Assembly (NCBI GenBank): GCA_036561005.1
Contig: DATBQE010000051.1
Location: 1 to 54,263, forward strand
Origin: PKWO01 sp036561005
GTDB taxonomy: Bacteria > Pseudomonadota > Gammaproteobacteria > Burkholderiales > Burkholderiaceae_D
Direction: 5' to 3'
DNA: 54,263 bases
Shown: piece after piece, positions 16,147-25,105 of the stretch
Layout: each line of letters opens with the position of its first letter
Position numbering within the stretch: position 1 is the stretch's first letter
The notes under the pieces: model-generated
What the model saw: only the letters and a program-made list of their open reading frames with translations
The model's database searches: none
Told to the model about the DNA's origin: nothing
Made by a program: the position numbers and the translations under genes

Positions 16147-17313
16147 CTAATTGGCTAATCGGGCTGTTTTTTGCTTCAAAGAGGCCAATTTGGCGGCGTA
16201 GATATCATGCTGCTGATCGGTCGGACTGTTTTCCATCGCAATCGCCAGTTGCTTCTGCGATTCCGCCATGTCGCCCAAATAGTAATCCGCTTGGGCCAGC
16301 CAGAAATGAAACTGGTGATTGTACGAGGCGCGATTGACCTCCTTGGTAAACTGGATTTTCGCAGTTGCGTAATCGCGCTGCTCCATCGCGCGCATGCCCC
16401 GATTGAAATAATAGAACGGTGGAAAAGGCTGGATCAATGCCAGTTTGGCAGCCATCACCTGGGCTTCCTCCACGTGTCCAATTGCTTTCAAGACCATCAC
16501 TTGGTTCGACAGCGCCATCAAATTTTCCGGCTCGCGCTCAAGCATGCGTTGAAATACCCGGGAAGCGGCAGCCATATCATCGTGGCGCATGTAGATGACA
16601 CCGAGCGTATTGTAGGCTGCAAGGAAAGACGGCGTGTGCTGCACGGCGGCACGCGCCCACCAGTAGGCGTCGTCAAGCTGGTTTCGCGCTAGGGCCTCGG
16701 CAGCGCGATTATTGAAATACATCGCGACGATCACATCTTCCCCGATGTCGTCAAGCAACTCGCCGTGGGCGTCGCCATAGGCACCGAAGTCAACGAGCTG
16801 AGCGGTTTCGGCTCCGGATAACTTGGGCGTACCTAGCGTCATATTGACATGTCCGATTCGAAAATCGACGTCGTTGCTGCGATCCCATACATCACCGAAG
16901 GTCACCACGTGAAACTGCACCGGCACACCGAGCCTTTTCGCAAAAGCTGCCGTCATGATGGTGTATGACAGACAATTACCGCTATGCGCAGCAAATACGC
17001 CTGCGGCGTTATTGGTTGTCGCAGCATCATAGGAAAACTTGCGCTTGCCCTTTTCATAAAGGGTATCGACCAGCGCAAGGACTTTGCCTTCGGTGTACAT
17101 GCGTTTCGCAATTTCAGTATCGATAAAATGCTGCATGTCGTCACTGACCGCGAATACATCGTCAATGTCGATGCGCCGCGAAGGCGGCAAGAAGGCTGCA
17201 TCGTTGAAGATCGATGCCGGCTTGATTTCTTCAACCGGCGTCGACGTCGTGGCACAGGCGGCCAGAATCAGGCAAATCACAGGGCAAAAGACGGCGTGAG
17301 CTAGACGTTTCAT
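16147..17313 (-). CDS. lipoprotein with transglutaminase-like and TPR domains
   Basis: A 388-residue lipoprotein (lipobox ILAAC). Residues about 85-215 resemble a transglutaminase-like papain fold: Cys114 in HSGNCLSYTIM, a His in FRIGHVNMTL and an Asp in QLVDFGAYGD could form the triad. The second half (about 205-380) has three or four TPR repeats (AAYNTLGVIYMRHDDMAAAS and following). It is probably anchored to the outer membrane and faces the periplasm. Whether it is a peptidase, cross-linker or only a scaffold cannot be told. The start at 17313 gives a proper signal peptide; the in-frame start at 17346 adds 11 residues. It is a single gene with no clear operon. Confidence 0.8.
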   Translation of the reverse strand: MKRLAHAVFCPVICLILAACATTSTPVEEIKPASIFNDAAFLPPSRRIDIDDVFAVSDDMQHFIDTEIAKRMYTEGKVLALVDTLYEKGKRKFSYDAATTNNAAGVFAAHSGNCLSYTIMTAAFAKRLGVPVQFHVVTFGDVWDRSNDVDFRIGHVNMTLGTPKLSGAETAQLVDFGAYGDAHGELLDDIGEDVIVAMYFNNRAAEALARNQLDDAYWWARAAVQHTPSFLAAYNTLGVIYMRHDDMAAASRVFQRMLEREPENLMALSNQVMVLKAIGHVEEAQVMAAKLALIQPFPPFYYFNRGMRAMEQRDYATAKIQFTKEVNRASYNHQFHFWLAQADYYLGDMAESQKQLAIAMENSPTDQQHDIYAAKLASLKQKTARLAN

Positions 17314-17679
17314 TTTAGAGTTCCCCGCAAACAAAACCAGTTTCAATATCGCTTAAACATTCCAGAAACGTATCACCGTGATGACCAAGGCTGCACGCCG
17401 GGCAAAACGTGCTGCTCAAATGTGGGCATCACTATTGTTATGACGAAAGCCCCGCGCCGCTCGCGCACATAAAAAATTAATCGGATGGCGAAATTTCTCG
17501 TCTATCGATATGAGTATATTGCAAATGGGCGCAGGGTCAACGCTTTTGCTCATTGCCAGTGCGATATCAAGCGCCCTTTGGGAGTCAGGGCTTGCCAATT
17601 TTGCCAATCAATTTGCCGCCTGCGTTTCAATAAATGCAAGGTGGCACAACGATGGTCCCGCAACGCAAATGTCACGATG
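17314..17679. other. intergenic region without a clear gene
   Basis: This 366-base gap lies upstream of the TPR lipoprotein and downstream of the regulator at 17680. It contains a small palindrome, ATCAC-C-GTGAT (17372-17382), and a TTGCCAATTTTGCCAATC direct repeat near 17593-17610. Open frames here lack ribosome binding sites and recognisable content. I see no terminator. Confidence 0.5.
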
Positions 17680-18534
17680 CTAATCGGGCAAGGTGCAAAA
17701 GTGGTGATGGTTGATGTGCACTGAGTTGTCAATGACACGCAGTATGGTCGGGTCGATTTCAGTGACCTTCGGATCGAGCAATCCGCATTGGCGCATCGCC
17801 TTGCGCAAATCAATTTTTTCGCCCAGATATTCGAGCACGATGCGGGCACAAGCAATGGGGCGCTGATTGCCTGACGACACGCCAAGGATCAAACCGGAAA
17901 GGCGTTGCACTTTTTTCTTATAATCGGGAAACAGGACCGTCTGCGTAATTTCGCTTCCATTGATGGTTTCATAGTCAACCAGGAAGATCCGATCGTTCAG
18001 ATAATAAGCGCCACCCAGGTACTTGTAGCGATAAACCTCACCCACTTTTGCGGTGCGGGGAACACGCTCGAAACGCTCGTAGTAGACGCCGTCACCCTCC
18101 TGGAATATGCGAATCAAGCCGCGTATTACGCGCCCGTACACCGTCATGGAGTTATAGTATTCGAAGTAGTAACCGAGATACCTTTCGAACTTGCCGTGCG
18201 ACAATTCCTGCAATCGCTCAATGTGCTCGGCATAAACACCCGCTACCGGGCGCTTTTCCTGGCGCAATTCAATCAATTTGCGAAATTGATCGCGTTGCAG
18301 GTAAATTTCAGTTGGCTCGACCCCGAAAAAATCGCAAATCTTTTGCAGAATGAACGACGAAGGCGTGGTGGTCCCGTTGAGATATCGATTGAATTGCGCG
18401 CGATTGATTTCCAGCTTGCGACATACTTCGGCAACGGATCGAAACAAGCCGCAGGCAAATCGCAGATTTTCGCAAAACTCCACCTGAGACGGATGCACCG
18501 TCGAAGTATCCACTTTCACAGCACGAACAACCAT
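17680..18534 (-). CDS. helix-turn-helix regulator with large C-terminal domain
   Basis: A 284-residue protein. An XRE-like helix-turn-helix (about 20-75: FRSVAEVCRKLEINRAQFNRYLNG, then ILQKICDFFGVEPTEIYL) is followed by about 200 residues of unrecognised alpha/beta domain. That domain is rich in Tyr and Arg (YLGYYFEYYNSMTVYGRVIRG). The C-terminal domain has no enzyme motif I know and may sense a ligand or dimerise. GGAGG 9 bases before the ATG at 18534 fixes the start; an upstream ATG at 18555 would overlap this site. It is divergent from an Rrf2-like gene, with a candidate operator cluster between them. The HTH call is sure; the target is unknown. Confidence 0.82.
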   Translation of the reverse strand: MVVRAVKVDTSTVHPSQVEFCENLRFACGLFRSVAEVCRKLEINRAQFNRYLNGTTTPSSFILQKICDFFGVEPTEIYLQRDQFRKLIELRQEKRPVAGVYAEHIERLQELSHGKFERYLGYYFEYYNSMTVYGRVIRGLIRIFQEGDGVYYERFERVPRTAKVGEVYRYKYLGGAYYLNDRIFLVDYETINGSEITQTVLFPDYKKKVQRLSGLILGVSSGNQRPIACARIVLEYLGEKIDLRKAMRQCGLLDPKVTEIDPTILRVIDNSVHINHHHFCTLPD

Positions 18535-18884
18535 AAAAACAAACCTCCAGCGCAAAATTACGATAATCGAGGACTATTCCGCAGGGTCGAATAAGAGCAT
18601 CAGAACTGATGGTAGTTTTTGCCGACTTTGCCGAGCGCATGTCGTCAACTTCATCGGTTTTATCGCCTTTTTAGACGATTTTTCTTCTCGACAAGCAGGA
18701 ATGGTGCTACATGACGCTAGTTTAGCACCAAATAGCACATGTTTGCACCAGCCAGCGAAATCGCTTTTTTTCCGCAATCCGAATAAAGTTCACTTCAGAT
18801 TTTTGCAGCCACTATCCAGGGCGAGCAATTGGAGCTTTGCGCAACAGCGGGAGCTTCAAGACAAGAACCTTATCGGGGAGCTTC
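18535..18884. other. divergent regulatory region between two regulator genes
   Basis: 350 bases of A/T-richer DNA separate the XRE-like gene (minus strand) and the Rrf2-like gene (plus strand). It holds the GGTGCTA/TAGCACC repeat cluster at 18703-18739 and presumably both promoters. I see no small gene. Confidence 0.6.
18703..18739. promoter_or_regulatory. cluster of GGTGCTA/TAGCACC half-sites
   Basis: GGTGCTA (18703-18709) is a perfect inverted copy of TAGCACC (18723-18729) with a 13-base spacer. A further direct copy, TAGCACA (18733-18739), lies exactly 10 bases, one helical turn, after it, and TTTGCACC follows close by. The phasing and the position between two divergent regulator genes suggest an operator. 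Which protein binds is not known. Confidence 0.5.
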
Positions 18885-19343
18885 ATGACTGCGTCGGACA
18901 ATTTTTTATTTGCAGATTTTTTGATGGATCAAAAATTTCGCATTACCACGGAAATTTTGGAACAGTTTGTCAGCAATCCATCCCAAGATCTCAGCAGCGC
19001 CCGGCTGGCCGAACATACAGGCCACACAGTTCGTGAAGTCAACCAGATTTGCAGGAAGCTGCAACTGGCCGGTTTGGTTAAACCTTCGAAACCGTCGGGC
19101 AAAGCCTGGATGCTGGTGTGCGACCCAAGCACGATTACGCTGGAAGATGTTTATCGTGGCGTGATTGCGGAAGCGCCGACCTTGCCCGAACAGGCAGTGG
19201 CGCCGGACCAGGATCGTTCGAGAGGCGTCGATTTATTGATTATGCAGGCGACCATGGAAGTGAACCAGTCGATTTTCAAGCACTTGCGACAGTTCTCCCT
19301 GGGTCGGCCGAGAAACACCCATTTTTCAAGCTCGCGGCGTTAA
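18885..19343 (+). CDS. Rrf2-like winged-helix regulator
   Basis: A 152-residue protein. An N-terminal winged helix (about 15-80) reads LSSARLAEHTGHTVREVNQICRKLQLAGLV, followed by SGKAWMLVCDPSTITLEDVYRGV. This matches the Rrf2/IscR layout, where the wing is followed by an (I/V)tLxDVYxAV helix. The three cysteines that bind an iron-sulfur cluster in IscR are absent: only one Cys lies in the region (Cys79). The protein is therefore not an obvious cluster sensor. GGGGAG upstream of ATG 18885 sets the start. An intrinsic terminator follows at 19406-19437. It is divergent from the XRE-like gene and may share operators with it. Confidence 0.8.
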   Translation: MTASDNFLFADFLMDQKFRITTEILEQFVSNPSQDLSSARLAEHTGHTVREVNQICRKLQLAGLVKPSKPSGKAWMLVCDPSTITLEDVYRGVIAEAPTLPEQAVAPDQDRSRGVDLLIMQATMEVNQSIFKHLRQFSLGRPRNTHFSSSRR

Positions 19344-19405
19344 CAGAAGCATAGCCGCGGCGGATCAGAAACTCCGCCAAACCTCTTAAAGAGAGTTAGG
19401 GTTTT

Positions 19406-19437
19406 GCCCGTCAATGCAAATTGACGGGCTTTTTTTT
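19406..19437 (+). terminator. intrinsic terminator after the Rrf2-like gene
   Basis: GCCCGTCAAT (19406-19415) and ATTGACGGGC (19420-19429) form a perfect 10-bp stem with a GCAA loop, followed by eight T (19430-19437). It is the clearest Rho-independent terminator in the window, 63 bases after the stop codon at 19343. Confidence 0.92.
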
Positions 19438-19625
19438 CCGCATGGATTTTGCCCAAGCTGTTTTCCCGGTGCGGCAATTGCTCCGGACCACAAAACAAGC
19501 GACAAATCAATACGCATAAAAACAACAACTCCGAGGCGCAGCCGGTATAACATCGCTCTGTCTAATACCACTTTCACGGATAGATGCGCCACGTGGCGCA
19601 CCGCGAATTCAGAGAAGGGATAACA

Positions 19626-20315
19626 ATGGGTCTGGCGGGCTCACTTCAATACGGCGAGGCGCATGTTTGGCAGGTCAATCTGGACAATCCTATCTGGGAC
19701 ATGTTTTCCAGCATATTGAGCGCAGATGAACGTGAACGTGCGAAGCGATTCCGCACCGAACAATTGCAGCAGTCTTTCAGCCGGTGCCGCAGCGCGCTAA
19801 GGCTCGTGTTGGCACGATACGTCAATCTCCCGGCTTCGGAGTTGACTTTTAGTTACGGCAAGTTTGGCAAACCGGGATTGGTCGACCATCGGCTTCAGTT
19901 CAATCTTTCGCATAGCCGAGAGCACGCCTTGATCGCGATTTCTTCGCACCATGTCGGTATCGACCTGGAATTCATGGGCAAACCGGATATCGATCTGCCC
20001 GGCATGATCGACATGATTTGCCATCCTGATGAAAAAGCGGCACTCTCCGCGCTTGCCGAGAATGCGCGTGGGCCGCAGTTCTACCACCTCTGGTCGCGCA
20101 AGGAGGCGTACTGCAAGATGCGCGGCAGTGGCTTGACCAATTCGCTGCGGGCGCTGCACTTTGACCCGACCGAAAACCCAACCGTGTTCGCCGTCTGCGA
20201 TGCGGGCGAGCAAGGTCCGCCCAGTTTCATCTACGATTTGAGTCTGCTGGACGGCTATAGCGCCGGCCTGTGCCTGCCGTTGGCCAACGCGAAGATCGGC
20301 GTCTTTCACACCTAG
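19626..20315 (+). CDS. Sfp-type 4'-phosphopantetheinyl transferase
   Basis: A 229-residue enzyme that moves phosphopantetheine from coenzyme A to a serine of carrier proteins. Motifs in order: FGKPGL, then FNLSHSREHALIAI, then VGIDLEF (Asp113 and Glu115 bind magnesium), then WSRKEAYCKMRGSG (Trp156, Lys159, Glu160). The length is normal for the Sfp group (about 220-240). AAGGGAT upstream of ATG 19626 sets the start; an in-frame ATG at 19584 is rejected. No NRPS, PKS or carrier-protein gene is in the window, so its partner lies elsewhere; it may serve fatty-acid or siderophore carrier proteins. It is separated from the upstream gene by a strong terminator. Confidence 0.9.
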   Translation: MGLAGSLQYGEAHVWQVNLDNPIWDMFSSILSADERERAKRFRTEQLQQSFSRCRSALRLVLARYVNLPASELTFSYGKFGKPGLVDHRLQFNLSHSREHALIAISSHHVGIDLEFMGKPDIDLPGMIDMICHPDEKAALSALAENARGPQFYHLWSRKEAYCKMRGSGLTNSLRALHFDPTENPTVFAVCDAGEQGPPSFIYDLSLLDGYSAGLCLPLANAKIGVFHT

Positions 20316-20332
20316 GCGGCAAGCGCGCCGGC

Positions 20333-21784
20333 TCAGTCCTCCGAATCGGCGTGCGGCAAGCGCTTCAAGCCGGTCGGCATTTCAGCGAGATACCAGGTCA
20401 GGACCGCCAGCATCGCGACCTGGCGTTTGAGCTCTTGCGGATCGACCTTGTCGAGCGTGTCCGCCGCCGTATGGTGGTAATTAAAGTATGCGCGGGTATC
20501 GAGTAAGGGTTCGAAGCTCGGTACACCCGCGTCTTCCAGCAAACTCAGATCACCGCTACCGAGTCGATCGCGTCGATCAATGATCGGCGCGCCGAGCGAG
20601 CGCAATACGGTCTTCAAGGCGTCGAACGACTTCATGTCTTCGGCCAGCACGCTGGTTTGGATTCCCAACGGACGACCGGCGCCCGCGTCGCTTTCGATTG
20701 CGGCAAATTGCGTGGGCAGCTTGTCTCGCACGGCGTCAAAATACGCCTTGGCGCCGCGTTGCCCGTTTTCCTCGTTCATCCAGGCCACCACACGAACGCC
20801 ACGCCGCGGCGTCAGGCCAAGGCGCTTGAACACCTCGGCAACACCCATGGCGGCCATGACACCCGTACCGTCATCACTGGCCCCCTGCGCCAGATCCCAT
20901 GAATCGAGATGCCCTGACACGAGCACCATCTGCCCGCCTTTGTCACTGCCGGGCAAATCCCCGATGACGTTATTGCTGTCGACATCGGGAAGGGTTTGCG
21001 GCGTCAGGGTCAAATGCATTCTGAGCGGGCCTTTTCCCGCAAGACGGCTGATCAGCATGGCATCTTCCGCAGTCAGCGCCGCGGCTGGAATATGCTCAGC
21101 GTCTTTGCCCCAGCCGGTGACGCCGGTATGGGCGATGCGGAAATCGGCGCCGCCGACTGATCGCACCAGGGCTGCCGCCGCACCCATCTTGGATGCCGTG
21201 GCCGGTCCGATAAATCGATACAGGCCGGCTTCGCCGTAGGCTGTGCCGGAACGGCCATTGTCGGCCAATTGCTGGTTAAAAGGAACGTCGAAAACCACAA
21301 TGCTGCCCTTCACATCCGCCGCACGTGCATGCAGCTCGTCCATGCCGTGCACGACGACGAGCGGAGCGACAATGCCATCAGCCGGCGTGGCACTCGATCC
21401 CCCTAGCGCGGTCAATGCCAGGCGTTGTGTGAGTCCGGCCGGGCGGCCCGGATAGTCAACCAGTTCAGCCGTCTCCACCCCACGTACCCAGTGCGGCACC
21501 CTGACCGGTTGCAGCGTCACCTGCATGCCGATCTTGCGCAGGTCCTCGGCGACGAGGTCCACAGCGGCAGCGGCCCCGGGCGAGCCGGACAAACGTGGGC
21601 CTATACGGTCGGTCAATTCTTCCAATCGCAGGTAGGAAAAATCGGTTGCCAGCGCTGCGTCGCGAATGCGCATCAGGGTGTCAACGTCCACCGATGGCTC
21701 TGCCGCCCACGCCGACGCAGAAATAAATGAAGACAACAACAGCGCGACAACACCCGTGCGGCATTCAAGCATGCGAATAATCAT
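20333..21784 (-). CDS. exported M28-family zinc aminopeptidase with PA domain
   Basis: A 483-residue exported peptidase. The signal peptide (VVALLLSSFISASAWAA) is followed by a protease-associated domain (about 120-250, APLVVVHGMDELH...) inserted before the metal-binding domain. The M28 zinc ligands are visible: GHLDSWD (His292, Asp294), ASDDGTG (Asp about 304), NEENG (catalytic Glu and metal Glu) and the late His in YFNYHHTAADTLD. It should remove N-terminal residues from peptides in the periplasm. The start at 21784 follows GGGAAAGAAC; longer frames to 21919 are rejected because they precede the signal. It lies 47 bases downstream of the permease gene, likely in one transcription unit with the M13 peptidase. 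Confidence 0.9.
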   Translation of the reverse strand: MIIRMLECRTGVVALLLSSFISASAWAAEPSVDVDTLMRIRDAALATDFSYLRLEELTDRIGPRLSGSPGAAAAVDLVAEDLRKIGMQVTLQPVRVPHWVRGVETAELVDYPGRPAGLTQRLALTALGGSSATPADGIVAPLVVVHGMDELHARAADVKGSIVVFDVPFNQQLADNGRSGTAYGEAGLYRFIGPATASKMGAAAALVRSVGGADFRIAHTGVTGWGKDAEHIPAAALTAEDAMLISRLAGKGPLRMHLTLTPQTLPDVDSNNVIGDLPGSDKGGQMVLVSGHLDSWDLAQGASDDGTGVMAAMGVAEVFKRLGLTPRRGVRVVAWMNEENGQRGAKAYFDAVRDKLPTQFAAIESDAGAGRPLGIQTSVLAEDMKSFDALKTVLRSLGAPIIDRRDRLGSGDLSLLEDAGVPSFEPLLDTRAYFNYHHTAADTLDKVDPQELKRQVAMLAVLTWYLAEMPTGLKRLPHADSED

Positions 21785-21831
21785 GTTCTTTCCCAATAAC
21801 GGTTTAGCACCATGCAAGGACTTCCACATTT

Positions 21832-22950
21832 CTATCCTTGCAAAAAAAATAAATAAAGGTAACCCAACGCCGCAGACGCAAACAAAAACGGAATTGAGTA
21901 GAGGTGAAACACTACCCATGCGGCGCGCTCACGCACCAGGCGCAGGGCAATGATGTTGGCCAGTGACCCCATGACAAATCCGAAGCCGCCGATGTTGACC
22001 GCGTAGGCGATCATGCGCCAGTCCTTGCTGTATTCCGCGAGCAGGATCGCTGCCGGAACATTGCTGATGAGCTGCGATGCAACAATACCCGAAAAATACA
22101 GCCTGACAGGATCGGCCAACCCGATGGCCAGAATCGCGCCCTGCACCTGCGGCAATTGTGCCACAAGACGCAGATCGATAAACATCAATACGAAGACCAG
22201 TATCAAGCCCCAGTCGGTTTGCACCAGCACCCGGCGGCCCAGCACAAGAAAAGTGACCCCGATGATACACAGCGCCGCAAATGCGTGGTGCAGGTCGGCA
22301 CAAACCAGAAATGGCAGATACAGGAGCATGGCCACCCACATCCAAACCTTGTTGACCGGGGCGCTTTCGGCCTGGGTTTGCACCACAATCCGCAGGGCCG
22401 GAAAAGCGACGAAACAAAGTGCGGCCAACAGCAGCATGACTATCAGCAGCAACGGCAGCATCGCCAGGCAATATGCGGCAAATCCGCTATGTGAAAACTG
22501 CCACAGAAACAGGTTCTGCGGGTTCCCGATCGGTGTGAAAGCGGACCCTGCATTGGCCGCCAGCGCTTCGAACACCACAAGGCGCACGGTAGGCAGCGAT
22601 AACGTGGCGCGCAAACCAATCGTCAGCGGTACCACCACGAAGAGCGCCACATCGTTGGTCAGCACCATCGACAGCAACGCTGTCGCCGCCACGAGGAACA
22701 ACGCCAGTAATCGTTCGGAAGGCAAGCGCGCAATGAGCATGGTGCCGAGATGCGTGAGACAGCCGCTCATCTCCAGGCTCTTGGTCAGCAACAGCAAGCC
22801 GGCAAGCGTCGCAATCGTGGGCCAGTCAACAAGCGTGGCATAGGTTGCGATTTTAGCGGAACCGAACGCAGTCAATAACGCAAGCGTCGCCAGCAGCCCG
22901 TGGAAAAAATAATCGCTGCGCAAGGCGCGCAAGAACGGCGGAAGGGGCAA
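21832..22950 (-). CDS. SLC13/ArsB-superfamily permease with probable TTG start
   Basis: About 372 residues with roughly ten membrane helices. Characteristic ion-transporter superfamily motifs are TNDVALFVVVPLTIGL and FEALAANAGSAFTPIGNPQNLFLW, and again SNVPAAILLAEYS. These match the hairpin motifs of the SLC13/CitM/ArsB group. The substrate could be a dicarboxylate, arsenite or sodium and is not determinable. No ATG lies between the upstream M13 stop (23033) and the first helix. TTG at 22950 is proposed because GAAGG (22961-22965) lies 10 bases before it; CTG 22956 and TTG 22932 are alternatives. It is flanked by two exported peptidases, so peptide- or amino-acid-derived anions are a guess. 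Confidence 0.78.
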   Translation of the reverse strand: MPLPPFLRALRSDYFFHGLLATLALLTAFGSAKIATYATLVDWPTIATLAGLLLLTKSLEMSGCLTHLGTMLIARLPSERLLALFLVAATALLSMVLTNDVALFVVVPLTIGLRATLSLPTVRLVVFEALAANAGSAFTPIGNPQNLFLWQFSHSGFAAYCLAMLPLLLIVMLLLAALCFVAFPALRIVVQTQAESAPVNKVWMWVAMLLYLPFLVCADLHHAFAALCIIGVTFLVLGRRVLVQTDWGLILVFVLMFIDLRLVAQLPQVQGAILAIGLADPVRLYFSGIVASQLISNVPAAILLAEYSKDWRMIAYAVNIGGFGFVMGSLANIIALRLVRERAAWVVFHLYSIPFLFASAALGYLYLFFLQG

Positions 22951-23032
22951 GAGCAGGTGACCTTCAGAAGGTTGATGGGGCAAGCGGAAGCCGGACGGGC
23001 GCCGGCTTCCGGGTGGAACGGGGCTCCCTTTT

Positions 23033-25105
23033 CTACCAGATTCGAACCCGCACTTGCGGCGCAAGATACAGGCCTTGTCCTTGTTGCACGTCGAAGGCGC
23101 CATACCAGGCGTCGAGGTTGCGCACCGTTGCCACGCGATACTGGATCGGCGCATGACCGTCGGTGGCGATCTGGCGGCGCAGGGCGGCCTCGCGCACCTT
23201 CCCGCGCCAGCTTTCAGCGAAGGCGATGAAGAATTGCTGATCTGCGGCCTGCGATGGATCCTTGAGCGTGGCATGGTAGGCGTCGAGGGCGGCCGTCAGG
23301 CCGGCCAGGTCGGCAATATTTTCGCTCAAGGTCTGCTGTCCCTTGACGGCCAGGTCGGGGAACGGGTGATAGGTCGAAAATTGTGCGGCCAGTGCGGCGG
23401 AAGACTTTTGGAAATGGGCCAGATCTTCCTTGGTCCACCAGTTGCGCAAACGCCCCTGCGAATCGAATTGTGCGCCCTGATCGTCGAAACTATGGCTGAT
23501 TTCGTGACCGATTACGGCGCCGATTGCGCCGTAATTGACTGCATCGGCAGCGGCCGGATCAAAGCTCGGCGGTTGCAGGATGCCAGCCGGGAAGTTCAGC
23601 GCATTTTGCAGCGGCAGATTCACGGCGTTGACAATTTGCGGCAGCATGCACCATTCGGTCCGGTCTACCGGTTTACCGAATTTGGCGATTTCTGCGCGGT
23701 AAGCGAATTCTTCCGCACGCATCTGGTTGCCAAGGGCATCGCCGGCGACAATATTCAGGCCGGTGTAGTCGCGCCAATGTTCGGGATAACCCACCCCGAC
23801 ATACAGCGTCTTCAACTTGGCCTTGGCCTCCACTTTCGTCGCCGGCGCCATCCATTCCAGTTGATCGATACGATGATCGAACGCAGCAATCAGGTTGGTG
23901 ACCAGCGCCTGCACCTTGGCCTTGGCCTCGGCCGGGAAATAACGCTCCACGTACAGGCGGCCCACCGAATCGCCCACTGCGCCATTGGTGTGTTCCACGG
24001 CACGCTTCCAGCGCGGTTCCTGTTCCGGTGTGCCGGAGAGAACGCGGGCATAGAAGTCAAAGCGCGCATCGGCGAATTTCTTCGACAGGGTATTCGAGTA
24101 ATGATTGATCGTATGGAAGCTCAGATAATCCTTCCACACGTCCAGCGGCGCACTGCGCACCAGAGCCGATTCGCCCTTGACCGCACTCGGATGCCAGATA
24201 TTGACCGATTCCTGGGCACTCAGGCCGGCGCCTTCGAAAAATGCCGGCCAGTCCATGCCGGCTGCTTTTTTCGGGAAATCCTTCATGGCCCAGGTATTGT
24301 CGGCCTTGACGATATCTTCCGAATCTTCACGCTTGGCGTGCGATGCAGCGATCTTGCGCTCAAGCTCGAACACGCGGGCGGCGCGCTTGTCTGCGTCTTT
24401 CCACCCAGCCAGCTTGAACAAGCTTGCGATATGTTGCAGGTATTTGACGCGCAACGCAGCCATCTTGGGATCCTTGGCCAGGTAATACTCGCGGTCAGGC
24501 AAACCAAGACCACCCTGCAACAGATAGGCTTGATAGTGGGCAGGATCGTGCAAGCCCTGGGATACCCAGACGCCAAATACATTTTCCGTGAAAAAGTTCG
24601 TGGAATTCAACGGATCGACATCGGCGCGCATGGTACTGCCGAGCAAACGCGACAGTGCCGTCTTGTCCTTGGTAGCGCGGATATGTTCGAGTGCGGGCAG
24701 CAAGGGAGCCAGTCCCTTGGCTTCGATGCCCACTTCATCCATGAATGCGGAATAGAAGGTGCCGACACGGCGCGCATCGTCCGAGGCATTGGCGCCGCTC
24801 TTTCCGGCTTCCTCGATCAGTTGCGCGACGCGCTTGTCGGTCTGCTCGGCCATTTCACCGTCCACACCCCAATAACTTTTGTCCGCCGGAATTTCGGTGC
24901 TGTCGATCCAGCCGCCATTGACATAGGCATAGAAGTCATCACCCGGTCGCACGGTGGGTTTCATGCCGCTTACGGCATAGGCCGTCGGCAAAGCGAAATC
25001 GGCTGCAGCAACCGACAGGGAAGTGCCCAGCGCCAATGCACAGGCGGCGATCAAGGGAAGCCGGCGCAATGGCGTGAAGGCGCGGCTGATTGTGGAACGA
25101 TGCAT
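23033..25105 (-). CDS. M13-family (neprilysin-like) zinc endopeptidase
   Basis: A 690-residue exported metallopeptidase that cuts oligopeptides in the periplasm. The signal peptide (LPLIAACALALGTSLSVAAA) is followed by the large helical M13 N-terminal domain (about 45-430). The catalytic domain has HEISH (His534, Glu535, His538) and the third zinc ligand Glu595 in ENIADLAG with Asp599. The substrate-binding NAVNLPLQNALNFPAGILQ segment is also present. The end is VRVRIW, close to the usual family terminus. The length is typical (about 680-700). GAGGA upstream of ATG 25105 sets the start. The permease and the M28 peptidase follow on the same strand, suggesting a peptide-use unit. Confidence 0.93.
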   Translation of the reverse strand: MHRSTISRAFTPLRRLPLIAACALALGTSLSVAAADFALPTAYAVSGMKPTVRPGDDFYAYVNGGWIDSTEIPADKSYWGVDGEMAEQTDKRVAQLIEEAGKSGANASDDARRVGTFYSAFMDEVGIEAKGLAPLLPALEHIRATKDKTALSRLLGSTMRADVDPLNSTNFFTENVFGVWVSQGLHDPAHYQAYLLQGGLGLPDREYYLAKDPKMAALRVKYLQHIASLFKLAGWKDADKRAARVFELERKIAASHAKREDSEDIVKADNTWAMKDFPKKAAGMDWPAFFEGAGLSAQESVNIWHPSAVKGESALVRSAPLDVWKDYLSFHTINHYSNTLSKKFADARFDFYARVLSGTPEQEPRWKRAVEHTNGAVGDSVGRLYVERYFPAEAKAKVQALVTNLIAAFDHRIDQLEWMAPATKVEAKAKLKTLYVGVGYPEHWRDYTGLNIVAGDALGNQMRAEEFAYRAEIAKFGKPVDRTEWCMLPQIVNAVNLPLQNALNFPAGILQPPSFDPAAADAVNYGAIGAVIGHEISHSFDDQGAQFDSQGRLRNWWTKEDLAHFQKSSAALAAQFSTYHPFPDLAVKGQQTLSENIADLAGLTAALDAYHATLKDPSQAADQQFFIAFAESWRGKVREAALRRQIATDGHAPIQYRVATVRNLDAWYGAFDVQQGQGLYLAPQVRVRIW

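Noticed and set aside
17485..17724. Possible small plus-strand gene of 79 residues
   Set aside because: It overlaps the end of the helix-turn-helix gene and has no supporting motif.
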